Shown here in pieces: positions 23,500 to 31,827 of a DNA stretch of 36,838 nt. The notes under the pieces are model-generated. The model saw only the letters and a list, made by a program, of their open reading frames with translations. It ran no database searches and was not told where the DNA came from. Made by a program: the position numbers and the translations under genes. This DNA comes from Mycolicibacterium sp. (GTDB lineage: Bacteria; Actinomycetota; Actinomycetes; Mycobacteriales; Mycobacteriaceae): NCBI GenBank assembly GCA_020637165.1, contig JACJWN010000016.1:1-36838 (forward strand). Direction: 5' to 3'. The first letter of the stretch is position 1. Each line of letters opens with the position of its first letter.

Positions 23500-25034
23500 C
23501 CGACCTGACCGCCCTCAACGCCGCCCGCCGCACCGCGGACCTCACCGCGCTCGGCGACGAAGGGACCGTCGACGTCATCGTGATCGGCGGCGGTATCACC
23601 GGAGCCGGCATCGCCCTGGACGCCGCCAGCCGCGGGCTGTCCACGGTCCTGGTGGAGAAGCGCGACCTGGCTTTCGGCACCAGCCGCTGGAGCTCCAAAC
23701 TGGTCCACGGCGGGCTGCGGTATCTGGCCAGCGGCGATATCGGGATCGCGCGCCGCAGTGCGGTCGAGCGCGGAATCCTGATGTCGCGCAACGCCCCCCA
23801 CCTGGTCAAGGCGATGCCGCAACTGGTGCCGCTGCTGCCGGCGATGAGCCGTGCGCAGCGGGCACTGGTGCGGACCGGGTTCGCCGCCGGCGATTTTCTG
23901 CGGGCGTTGGCTCGGACCCGGACCTCGGTGCTGCCGAGGCCGCGCCGGATCGGTGCAGAAGAGGCGCTGGCGATGTCGCCGACCGTGCGCCGGGAGGGCC
24001 TCGACGGTGCGCTGCTGGCCTTTGACGGCCAACTGGTTGACGATGCCCGGCTGGTGGTCGCGGTGGCGCGGACGGCCGCCCAGCACGGGGCGCGGATCCT
24101 GACCCGGGTGGGCGCGTCGCAGGCGACCGGAACCATGGTGCGGCTCACCGACGAGCTGACGGGAGAGTCGATGGAGCTTTCGGCTCGGGTGGTGATCAAC
24201 GCGACGGGGGTGTGGGCTGCGGAGGTGGACCCGGCGATCAGGCTGCGGCCCAGTCGGGGGACGCACCTGGTGTTCGACGCCGCCGCATTCGGCAATCCGA
24301 CTGCCGCACTGACGGTTCCGATCCCGGGGGAGACCAATCGGTTCGTTTTCGCCATGCCGGAGCAACTGGGTCGCGTCTACCTCGGCCTGACCGATGAGGA
24401 GGCGCCGGGGCCGATTCCGGACGTCCCGGAACCGACTCAGGAGGAGATCACCTTCCTGCTCGACACCGTCAACACCGCGCTTCAGACGCAGTTGACGATT
24501 GCCGACGTCGCGGGGGCCTATGCGGGCCTACGGCCACTCATCGACGCCGGAGACGGCAGGACCTCCGACCTCTCGCGGGAGCATGCAGTGCTGGAGTCCG
24601 ACTCCGGGCTGTTCAGCGTCGTCGGCGGGAAGCTGACCGAGTACCGCTATATGGCCGAGGACGTGCTGGATCGTGCCGTTGCCGCCCGCAGCCTGACAGC
24701 CCAGCCGTGTCGCACCCGCAACCTTCCGTTGGTCGGCGCGCCGGCCAATCCCGTCGCGACACTGCGCACCGTCGGCGAGATCCCCGGCTCACTGGTCGCG
24801 CGGTACGGGGCGGAATCGCCCAACGTCGTCGCCTCCGCCCGGTGTGCGCGTCCCACCGCTCCGGTTGCCGAGGGAATCGACGTCACCCGCGCAGAGTTCG
24901 AGTTCGCCGTCACCCATGAGGGCGCGCTCGATGTGGGGGACATCCTGGACCGGCGCACCCGGATCGGGTTGGTGGCAGCGGACCGCCGGTGTGCGGTCGA
25001 CGCGGCGCAGGAGTTCCTCGCGCCCTCCCGCTGA
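23496..25034 (+). CDS. glpD: glycerol-3-phosphate dehydrogenase (GlpD1-like)
   Basis: This 512-residue FAD enzyme oxidises glycerol-3-phosphate to dihydroxyacetone phosphate and passes electrons to the quinone pool. The FAD motif VIVIGGGITGAGIALDAASRG is near residue 26, and the family signature WSSKLVHGGLRYLASGD follows. VVGGKLTEYRYMAEDV lies near residue 375. I chose the ATG overlapping the tetR stop (23496) over the GTG two codons earlier. It is coupled to the TetR regulator and convergent with accD6, with a strong hairpin between. Confidence 0.92.
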   Translation: MTDLTALNAARRTADLTALGDEGTVDVIVIGGGITGAGIALDAASRGLSTVLVEKRDLAFGTSRWSSKLVHGGLRYLASGDIGIARRSAVERGILMSRNAPHLVKAMPQLVPLLPAMSRAQRALVRTGFAAGDFLRALARTRTSVLPRPRRIGAEEALAMSPTVRREGLDGALLAFDGQLVDDARLVVAVARTAAQHGARILTRVGASQATGTMVRLTDELTGESMELSARVVINATGVWAAEVDPAIRLRPSRGTHLVFDAAAFGNPTAALTVPIPGETNRFVFAMPEQLGRVYLGLTDEEAPGPIPDVPEPTQEEITFLLDTVNTALQTQLTIADVAGAYAGLRPLIDAGDGRTSDLSREHAVLESDSGLFSVVGGKLTEYRYMAEDVLDRAVAARSLTAQPCRTRNLPLVGAPANPVATLRTVGEIPGSLVARYGAESPNVVASARCARPTAPVAEGIDVTRAEFEFAVTHEGALDVGDILDRRTRIGLVAADRRCAVDAAQEFLAPSR

Positions 25035-25056
25035 GCGGGGCGCCCCCTCCCGCTGA
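25021..25056 (+). repeat. tandem duplication at the glpD stop
   Basis: CGCCCTCCCGCTGA (25021-25034, the last codons and stop of glpD) recurs as CGCCCCCTCCCGCTGA at 25041-25056. The two copies are about 20-22 bp apart and the second has two extra Cs. It is the same kind of event as at the carotenoid gene junctions. Confidence 0.65.
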
Positions 25057-25057
25057 A

Positions 25058-25108
25058 CAGACGCAAAGTACCCCGACACGCTCGGCGTGTCGGGGTACTT
25101 TGCGTCTG
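25058..25108. terminator. perfect 23-bp-stem hairpin between glpD and accD6
   Basis: The left arm (25058-25080, starting CAGACGCAAAGTACCCCG) is fully complementary to the right arm (25086-25108), with CTCGG as loop. The two convergent genes end on either side, so it can serve as a bidirectional terminator. The arm length and perfection exceed a usual terminator and also fit a mobile or dispersed intergenic element. Confidence 0.8.
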
Positions 25109-25122
25109 CTCGCGCGAGAAAA

Positions 25123-26544
25123 CTACAGCGGAATGTTCTTGTGCCGCCCGCGGCGGTGCGGCGCCTCAGCGAGGGCCTGGGTCAGCTTGCTGCGGGTGTG
25201 GGAGGGGTCGATCTTCTCGTCCACCACGCCGATCTCGATGGCGCTGTCCACGCCGCCGGCGATGCGCTCGTGCTCGGCCGCCAACTCCTCGTGCAGCGCC
25301 TCGCGCTCATTCTCCGGTGCGGCTGCCAGGGTCTTCTTGTGCAGGATCCCGACGGCTGCTTTGGCGCCCATCACGGCCACCTCGGCGTCCGGCCAGGCGA
25401 ACACCTTCGTTGCGCCCAGCGAGCGGGAGTTCATCGCGATGTAGGCGCCGCCGTAGATCTTGCGGGTGACCAGCGTGACCCTGGGTACCGAGGCCTCACC
25501 GAAGGCGTGCAACAGCTTGGCGCCGCGCCGCACCACCCCGCCCCATTCCTGGTCGACTCCGGGCAGGTAGCCCGGGACGTCGACGACCACGATCAGCGGG
25601 ATACCGAAGGCGTTGCACAGTCGAACGAAACGCGCTGCCTTCTCGGCGCTTTCGGAGTTCAGGCACCCGCCGAGTCGTAGCGGATTGTTGGCCAGCACTC
25701 CGACGGTGCGGCCGGCCAACCTGCCCAGGCCGACCACCATCGACGGCGCCCACCGGGACTGGAACTCCTCGAAGGGGGAGTCGGCGTCCAGCAGTGCCTC
25801 GACGATGGGATGCACGTCATAGGCGCGGCGGGGGGACTCGGGCAGCAGGGCATGCAGATCCACGTCGCCGGCCTCGGCCTTGCTGCGGTCGAAATGTCCC
25901 TGCTGGCAGAAATATCCGACCAGCCGGCGGCCGCGGGCGTAGGCGTCGAGTTCATCGTCGGCGACGATGTGGCACACGCCGGACTTCTTGTGGTGGGTCT
26001 CCGGGCCGCCGAGAGACTCCATGTCGACGTCCTCGCCGGTGACGCTGCGCACGATGTCCGGACCGGTGACGAAGATCCGGCCCTCAGGGGCCATGATGAC
26101 GACATCGGTCAGCGCCGGTCCGTAGGCGGCGCCGCCGGCGGCGAAGCCGACGACGATCGAGATCTGCGGGATGTGGCCGGAGGCCCGGATCATCGCCTCG
26201 AAGACCAGGCCCACCGCGTGCAGTGCCCGCACGCCCTCGGCCAGTCGAGCGCCGCCGGAGTGCCAGATGCCCACGATCGGGCTCTGTTCGGAGATGGCGA
26301 GGTCGTAGGCGTCGACGATGTGCTGGCAGCCCTCGACACCCATGGCGCCGCCCATGACGGTGCCGTCGGTGCAGAACGCGATGGTCCGTACGCCGTTGAC
26401 GGTGCCGGCAGCGGCCAGCAGCCCGGACCGGTCGCGCTCGTGCAGCAACTCGATGCTGCCCTCGTCGAAGAACGTGCGCAGCCGAAGCAGCGGGTCGCGA
26501 GGGTCGAGCGACTCGCCGACCACCTCAGGGGCCATGATCGTCAT
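25123..26544 (-). CDS. accD6: acetyl/propionyl-CoA carboxylase beta subunit AccD6
   Basis: This 473-residue carboxyltransferase has the N- and C-terminal crotonase-like halves: the GGARLAEGVRALH and GFAAGGAAYGPAL segments in the first, and GGAYIAMNSRSLGA in the second. With the biotinylated alpha subunit AccA3 (not in this window) it makes malonyl-CoA for FAS-I/FAS-II. The ATG at 26544 has a GAGGAG site about 8 nt upstream. It is the last gene of the FAS-II operon, after kasB, as in M. tuberculosis. Confidence 0.95.
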   Translation of the reverse strand: MTIMAPEVVGESLDPRDPLLRLRTFFDEGSIELLHERDRSGLLAAAGTVNGVRTIAFCTDGTVMGGAMGVEGCQHIVDAYDLAISEQSPIVGIWHSGGARLAEGVRALHAVGLVFEAMIRASGHIPQISIVVGFAAGGAAYGPALTDVVIMAPEGRIFVTGPDIVRSVTGEDVDMESLGGPETHHKKSGVCHIVADDELDAYARGRRLVGYFCQQGHFDRSKAEAGDVDLHALLPESPRRAYDVHPIVEALLDADSPFEEFQSRWAPSMVVGLGRLAGRTVGVLANNPLRLGGCLNSESAEKAARFVRLCNAFGIPLIVVVDVPGYLPGVDQEWGGVVRRGAKLLHAFGEASVPRVTLVTRKIYGGAYIAMNSRSLGATKVFAWPDAEVAVMGAKAAVGILHKKTLAAAPENEREALHEELAAEHERIAGGVDSAIEIGVVDEKIDPSHTRSKLTQALAEAPHRRGRHKNIPL

Positions 26545-26596
26545 CCAATTCTCCTCGTGCTGCGTTGTTGTCGCCCGGTTGGGCGCGTGCTTCCCG

Positions 26597-27850
26597 CTAG
26601 TACTTCCCGAACGCGATGGCCACGTTGTGGCCGCCGAACCCGAAAGAGTTGTTCACCGCGTAGCGGTAGTCGCCCAGGCGCGGCTCTCCGGCCACCACGT
26701 CCAGGTCGATCTCCGGATCGAGGTTGCGCAGGTTCAGCGTCGGCGGGACGACGCCGTCCCGCAGGGCCATCACGGTCAGGATGGACTCAACCGCGCCGAC
26801 CGCACCCACCGAGTGACCCAACGCCGACTTGGGCGCGTAGACCGCTGGCCGGTGGCCACCCATCGCCCGGTTGATGGCGATGCCCTCGGCGACGTCACCG
26901 ACCGACGTGCCCGTCGCGTGGGCGTTGACGTGATCGATGTCGCTGGGCTGCAGTCCGGCCAACTGCACCGCGCGGGTGATGGCTTGGCCCGCCTGGATCC
27001 CGTCGGGGTCCGGCGCCACCATGTGATAGCCGTCGGAGGTGACCGAGGCGCCCATGATGCGCGCGAGGATGTTCGCCCCGCGGGCCTTGGCATGCTCCTC
27101 GGTCTCGATCACCATCAGCGCTCCCGCTTCGCCGAACACGAAACCGTCGCGGTCGCGGTCGAACGGGCGGCAGGCGCCTGCCGGATCGTCGTTGTTCTTC
27201 GACAGCACGATCCGCATCTGGGCGAACCCGGCGATCGGCACGGCCTCGATCTTGGTCTCGACGCCGCCGCAGATCGCCATGTCGGCTTCGCCGTAGACGA
27301 TGTTGCGCCACGCGTTGGCGATGGCCTCCGATCCCGATGCGCACGCGGAAATGGCCGTGCACACACCTGCTTTGGCGCCGCGCTCCAAGCCGATGGTGGC
27401 AGCCGCACCGTTCGGCATGTACATCTGCACCACGAGCGGCGACACCGCGCGAAGACCGCGCTGGCGCATGCCGTCGTAGGCGAAGACGAGCTCCTCGGCC
27501 GAACCCAGACCCGTGCCGACCGATACCGCCAGCCGGCGTGTGTCGACCTCCGGGGAGCCGGCGTCCGCCCACACCCGCCGGCCCAGGACCTTCGCCATCT
27601 TCTGCAGGTAGGACAACCGCCGATTCTCGACCTTGTCGAGTTGGCTGTCGAATTCCTCGAGCAGATGGCCGCCGATCCGGACCGGCAGGTCATACTCCTC
27701 CACGAAGGGATCGTCGAGGAGGCGAATGCCGGACTGCCCGTCGAGCAGTTTCTTCCAGGTGTTCTCAGCGTCGGTCGCCAACGCCGTCGTCATGGCGATG
27801 CCGGTGACGACGACGTTGGGCAGACCGTGTCCGGTTGTCAGCTGTGCCAT
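26597..27850 (-). CDS. kasB: beta-ketoacyl-ACP synthase II KasB
   Basis: This 417-residue condensing enzyme has catalytic C170 (SACASGSEA), H311 (NAHATGT), K341 and H346 (APKSALGHS), and the final [10 protein letters not shown] glycine-rich loop. KasB extends meromycolate chains to full length in the FAS-II system. It is a diverged tandem paralogue of kasA, 26 bp downstream of it, with a GGAGAAGGG site before the ATG. The product ends in FGKY. Confidence 0.95.
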   Translation of the reverse strand: MAQLTTGHGLPNVVVTGIAMTTALATDAENTWKKLLDGQSGIRLLDDPFVEEYDLPVRIGGHLLEEFDSQLDKVENRRLSYLQKMAKVLGRRVWADAGSPEVDTRRLAVSVGTGLGSAEELVFAYDGMRQRGLRAVSPLVVQMYMPNGAAATIGLERGAKAGVCTAISACASGSEAIANAWRNIVYGEADMAICGGVETKIEAVPIAGFAQMRIVLSKNNDDPAGACRPFDRDRDGFVFGEAGALMVIETEEHAKARGANILARIMGASVTSDGYHMVAPDPDGIQAGQAITRAVQLAGLQPSDIDHVNAHATGTSVGDVAEGIAINRAMGGHRPAVYAPKSALGHSVGAVGAVESILTVMALRDGVVPPTLNLRNLDPEIDLDVVAGEPRLGDYRYAVNNSFGFGGHNVAIAFGKY

Positions 27851-27876
27851 CGGTGCAGTTGGGCCCTTCTCCCGGG

Positions 27877-29127
27877 TCAGTACCGTCCGAACGCGAGCGC
27901 GACGTTGTGCCCGCCGAAACCGAACGAGTTGTTGATTGCGTACTGGTAGTCACCGTGGCGCGGCTCCCCCGCCACCACGTCGAGGTCGATCTCCGGATCG
28001 GGGGTCTCGTAGTTCAGCGTGGGCGGAATGACACCGTCCCGCAACGTGAGCACCGTCAGGATCGACTCCAGCGCACCGACGGCACCGATCGAGTGTCCGA
28101 GGGCGGACTTCGGTGCGTACACCGGCGCGTGCTGGACACCGGCGACGCGGATGGCGTTGGCCTCCGCGGTGTCGCCGATGGGCGTAGCCGTGGCGTGGGC
28201 GTTGACGTGGTCGATGTCCCTGGCCGAGATACCAGCCAATTCCAGTGCTCGGGTCATCGCCCGTCCGGCGCGAAGGCCGTCCGGCGCCGGAGCCACCATA
28301 TGGAAGGCGTCCGAGGTGATCCCCGCACCCAGCAAGCGGGCCAGCGGCTGGGCGCCGCGGGCCTTGGCGTGCTCTTCGGTCTCGATGATCATCATGGCGC
28401 CGGCCTCGCCGAACACGAACCCGTCGCGGTCCTTGTCGAACGGACGGGACGCCGCAGCCGGATCGTCGTTGCGGGTCGACATCGCGCGCATCATCGAGAA
28501 CGCCGCGATCGGCAGCGCCTCGATCATGCCCTCGACACCGCCGCAGACGGCGATGTCGGCGTCACCCATGACGATCTGCCGCCAGGCGTGGGCGATGGCC
28601 TCCGAGCCCGACGAACACGCCGAGACCGGGGTGATGACCCCGGCGCGGGCGCCGAGATCCAGGCCCACAACCGCGGCCGCACCGTTGGGCATGATCATCT
28701 GAACGGCCAGCGGCGACACCTTTCGGGGGCCGCCCTCGTTCATCAGGTCATAGGTCTCGACGATCTTCTCGCCGCCACCGAGACCGGTGCCGATAACGAC
28801 GGCGAAGCGGTCCGGGTCGACCTCCGGCTGGCCTGCGGCATCCCACATCCGCCTGCCGAGGTACTTCGACATCCGCTGGACATACGACATCCGTCGCATG
28901 TCGAGGCGGCCCATGTGGTCGTCGACCGGGTCAACGAGGTGCCCGCCGATTTTCACCGGCAGGTCCCACTTGGTGACGAACTCGTCCTCGAGGACCCGGA
29001 TCCCGCTTTCGCCGGCCAGCAGGGCCTTCCACGTGCTGTCGACGTCCGCCCCGAGCGCCGTGGTCGCCTCGACGGCGGTCACCACGACGTTCGGGAAACC
29101 TCCGTTAGCAGTGGAAGGCTTGCTCAC
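27877..29127 (-). CDS. kasA: beta-ketoacyl-ACP synthase I KasA
   Basis: This 416-residue condensing enzyme of FAS-II starts [20 protein letters not shown], very close to the known KasA start. Its catalytic residues, C171, H311, K340 and H345, fall at exactly the positions known for M. tuberculosis KasA. It elongates acyl-AcpM with malonyl-AcpM and is essential in mycobacteria. The GTG start overlaps the acpM stop (GTGA at 29127). Confidence 0.97.
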   Translation of the reverse strand: MSKPSTANGGFPNVVVTAVEATTALGADVDSTWKALLAGESGIRVLEDEFVTKWDLPVKIGGHLVDPVDDHMGRLDMRRMSYVQRMSKYLGRRMWDAAGQPEVDPDRFAVVIGTGLGGGEKIVETYDLMNEGGPRKVSPLAVQMIMPNGAAAVVGLDLGARAGVITPVSACSSGSEAIAHAWRQIVMGDADIAVCGGVEGMIEALPIAAFSMMRAMSTRNDDPAAASRPFDKDRDGFVFGEAGAMMIIETEEHAKARGAQPLARLLGAGITSDAFHMVAPAPDGLRAGRAMTRALELAGISARDIDHVNAHATATPIGDTAEANAIRVAGVQHAPVYAPKSALGHSIGAVGALESILTVLTLRDGVIPPTLNYETPDPEIDLDVVAGEPRHGDYQYAINNSFGFGGHNVALAFGRY

Positions 29128-29417
29128 TGGCCGAACTTCTCGCGCAGCGCGGCGGCAGCCTCGGGGTTCTCTTCCTCGAGCTTCTGGATGTAGGCGACCA
29201 CGTCACCGACGGTGCGCAGGCCGGCGAGGTCCTCGTCGGGGATCTTCACGCCGTACTTGTCCTCGGTCTGCACCGCGATCTCCACCATCGACAGCGAGTC
29301 GATGTCCAGGTCGTCGACGAAGGACTTCTCCGGGGTCACCTCGGAGGGCTCGATACCGGTGACCTCTTCGATGATCTCGGCGAGACCGGCGATGATTTCT
29401 TCCTGACTGGCGGGCAC
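29124..29417 (-). CDS. acpM: meromycolate acyl carrier protein AcpM
   Basis: This 97-residue acidic carrier protein has the phosphopantetheine site in [13 protein letters not shown], with S41. It carries growing acyl chains for the FAS-II enzymes. The C-terminal extension beyond the usual ACP core ([16 protein letters not shown]) is present but shorter than the one I recall for the 115-residue M. tuberculosis protein. GTG 29417 has a GGAAGGGAG site upstream. It overlaps kasA. Confidence 0.96.
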   Translation of the reverse strand: MPASQEEIIAGLAEIIEEVTGIEPSEVTPEKSFVDDLDIDSLSMVEIAVQTEDKYGVKIPDEDLAGLRTVGDVVAYIQKLEEENPEAAAALREKFGQ

Positions 29418-29481
29418 TATGTGCTCCCTTCCTTTGTTTTCTTCTTGAGGTTCGATCTATCTGGTTGTCCTGGCCGCTGAC

Positions 29482-30384
29482 CTAGATGGCGGTCAGTCCG
29501 TCCAGATCTGCGGGTGTCTTGACGGCGTGTGTCGCGACGCCCCGAAGTTCGCGTTTGGCGATACCGGTCAGAGTGCCCGCGGGCGGGAACTCGACGATCG
29601 CGGTGGTGCCCAGCTCGCCGATGGTCCGCATGCACAGGTCCCAGCGCACCGGGCGGGTCAGCTGGGCGACGAGCTTGTCCATCGCGTCGGCGGCCGAAGC
29701 CACCGGCCGGCCATCGACGTTCGACAGCAGCGTGGTGGTGGGCTCGGCGGCGCTCACCTCGGCCGCGGCGGCGGCATAGCCGTCGAGAGCGGAGCCCATG
29801 TAGTGGGTGTGGAACGCCCCGGCGGTGGCCAACTGGCGGACCCGGGCCTTGGCGGGCGGGTCCTCGGCCAACTTCTCCAGCGCGGTGATCGCGCCGGCGG
29901 CGACGATCTGGCCGGCGGCGTTGCGGTTGGCCGGAATCAGCTCCAGCGCCTCGAGCCGGGCCAGGACCTCGTCCTCGTCCCCGCCGAGCACCGCCGACAT
30001 GCCGGTGGGCTCCAGCGCGCACGCCTTGGCCATCTCCGATCCCCGGACCGCAGCCAGCCGAACGGCGTCGTCGGCGGATATGACACCGGCGATGGCGTAG
30101 GCCGCGATCTCGCCGACCGAGTGGCCGGCGACGACCGTCTCGGCGGGTAGCCCCCGTCGGGCCAGCTCCTCATGGGCCAGCAGGGTGGTGGCCACCACCA
30201 GGGGCTGGGTCACCGCGGTATCGGTGATCTCCTCGGCCGTGGCGGTGGTGCCCAGCAGGGCCAGATCCAGGCCGCTGATGGCCGACCAGACCGCGATCCG
30301 ATCGGCGGCACCAGGCAGCGCCAGCCACTCGGCGAGCATGCCGGGAGCCTGGGAGCCCTGTCCGGGCGCGAGCAACGCAATCAC
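29482..30384 (-). CDS. fabD: malonyl-CoA:AcpM transacylase
   Basis: This 300-residue acyltransferase loads malonate on AcpM. The nucleophile S89 lies in GHSVGE, with R114 (AAVRGSEM) and H192 (AFHTHYM) as partners. The early GQGSQ motif is at residues 9-13. The GTG start at 30384 has no clear ribosome site. It is the first gene of the FAS-II operon and lies 126 bp after mabR, with the candidate MabR operator in between. Confidence 0.95.
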   Translation of the reverse strand: MIALLAPGQGSQAPGMLAEWLALPGAADRIAVWSAISGLDLALLGTTATAEEITDTAVTQPLVVATTLLAHEELARRGLPAETVVAGHSVGEIAAYAIAGVISADDAVRLAAVRGSEMAKACALEPTGMSAVLGGDEDEVLARLEALELIPANRNAAGQIVAAGAITALEKLAEDPPAKARVRQLATAGAFHTHYMGSALDGYAAAAAEVSAAEPTTTLLSNVDGRPVASAADAMDKLVAQLTRPVRWDLCMRTIGELGTTAIVEFPPAGTLTGIAKRELRGVATHAVKTPADLDGLTAI

Positions 30385-30448
30385 GTCTCTAAGAGAACAC
30401 TGGCAAAGCGGATTTGCAGGGTGTAAAGGTTTATGAACCTTATCTTAG

Positions 30449-30473
30449 GTTTTTGTAGAGACCCAACAAAAAC
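30449..30473. promoter_or_regulatory. candidate MabR operator upstream of fabD
   Basis: GTTTTTGT at 30449-30456 and ACAAAAAC at 30466-30473 are perfect 8-bp arms with a 9-nt spacer. They stand out as AT-rich in GC-rich DNA, 65-90 bp before the fabD start. MabR is known to act on the fasII promoter through an inverted repeat. A second small dyad, AAGGTT/AACCTT, lies at 30426-30441. Confidence 0.6.
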
Positions 30474-30510
30474 GTCCAATGATGCGACGTCAGCGATACC
30501 GTCCCGCGAC

Positions 30511-31803
30511 CTAGTCCTCGCGGCCCAGTCCCACTAATGGGGGTGTGAGCTGTGCCACCGGCGCGTTTGTACTGGTCTGGGGGGTGCCGGCCGGAGTGGA
30601 GAGGTAGCCCAGCCGACCCACCGTCGCGGCGACCCGCAGGACGTAGGCGTCGCGCGGGACGGTCGGGTCGCGCCCGGTGAAGTCGGCGATCCGCTTCAGT
30701 CGATAACGGACGGTATTTGGATGAACGAACAGTTTCCGGGCGCAGGCCTCGATCGCGCCGCCGCTGTCGAGGTAGGCGTCCAGGGTCTCCGACAGTGCCG
30801 GTCCGGCGTCGGCCAGCGGCCGGGTGACGTCGTTGTAGAGGGCGGCCACCGCCGAGGTATCGCCGAGCAGCGCCCGTTCCGGCAGCAGCTCGCGGGCCGG
30901 CACCGGGCGCGGCGCCCCGCTCCATCCTGACACCGCATTCATCCCGGAGATCGCCTCGGCGGCGCTCAGATAGGCCGCGGTGAGCATCGGGGCGGTCGGC
31001 CCGATCACCACCGGGCCCTCGGAGAAGGCGGTGAGTAACTCGTTGAAGAAGCGGTCGGTCGGGGTCAGCGGGCCGGAGATGATCGCGATCAGCCAGGTGC
31101 CGTGAACGTCGGCCAGGGCGGCGCGGTCATGGCGCAGGGCGATGTCGCGGACGTCCTCCCCGGCGAGTTCCTCCCGGCCCGGCCGCGGGGTTCCCACCAC
31201 GACCGTCGCCGGCGCGGTGGTGTCCCAGTTCAGCGCCGCCGCTCGCGACAACAACTCCGGGCCGGTGTCGCCGCGGACCACGGCGTCGACCACGCTGGCC
31301 TCCATCCGGCTGTCCCAGGACCCGCGCGCCTCGGCGGCGTCGGCGTAGGCACTGGCGGCGGCGAAGGCGAGGTTGCGGCTGTACTTGAGGATTCCGATGG
31401 TCAGCGCGGTGAGTTGCTCGGAGTTGCGGGCCACCATCGGGACCACCTCTTCGAAGAACTCCATCGTCACCCGGACCATGTCGACTGTCTGCGCCAGCGC
31501 GATCTTGCGGGTCAGGTTCTGCGGCACCAGTTCGAAGGCCTGGGCGGTGTAGCCGACGTCGCTGGTCGGATTGCGCATCCATTCGGCGAAGTTGACCACC
31601 GCGGCCTGCACGACGAGTTGCACACTGGCCCGCTGGGAGGCTTCGAGGTCGGCGAAGAACGGCAGCCGCTGCTGCATGGCCTGGACGGCCTCGGTGGCCA
31701 ACCGGCCCGAATACCCCTTGAGCCGGCGCAGCGTGGAGTCCGGGACGTCGGCGAGCAGGCCCAGCGGGGAGCCGGGCAATTCGCTGGGCGGACGGTCCGG
31801 CAT
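30511..31803 (-). CDS. mabR: mycolic acid biosynthesis regulator MabR (Rv2242-like)
   Basis: This 430-residue PucR/CdaR-type regulator has a C-terminal helix-turn-helix with the family text LDSGGAIEACARKLFVHPNT followed by VRYRLKRI (near residues 350-380). The N-terminal 250 residues carry no catalytic motif and probably sense acyl-CoA. In mycobacteria MabR controls the fasII operon that follows. It lies between aceE and fabD on the same strand; the gap to the aceE stop is 24 bp. Confidence 0.92.
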   Translation of the reverse strand: MPDRPPSELPGSPLGLLADVPDSTLRRLKGYSGRLATEAVQAMQQRLPFFADLEASQRASVQLVVQAAVVNFAEWMRNPTSDVGYTAQAFELVPQNLTRKIALAQTVDMVRVTMEFFEEVVPMVARNSEQLTALTIGILKYSRNLAFAAASAYADAAEARGSWDSRMEASVVDAVVRGDTGPELLSRAAALNWDTTAPATVVVGTPRPGREELAGEDVRDIALRHDRAALADVHGTWLIAIISGPLTPTDRFFNELLTAFSEGPVVIGPTAPMLTAAYLSAAEAISGMNAVSGWSGAPRPVPARELLPERALLGDTSAVAALYNDVTRPLADAGPALSETLDAYLDSGGAIEACARKLFVHPNTVRYRLKRIADFTGRDPTVPRDAYVLRVAATVGRLGYLSTPAGTPQTSTNAPVAQLTPPLVGLGRED

Positions 31804-31827
31804 GTCTAGAAAACTACCCGCACGCCG

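Noticed and set aside
27835-29193. Long plus-strand frame opposite kasA
   Set aside because: A shadow of kasA; catalytic residues of KasA on the minus strand settle it.
30424-30442. IdeR/iron-box-like dyad AAGGTT...AACCTT upstream of fabD
   Set aside because: The half-site spacing is one base off the IdeR consensus and no iron gene is adjacent.
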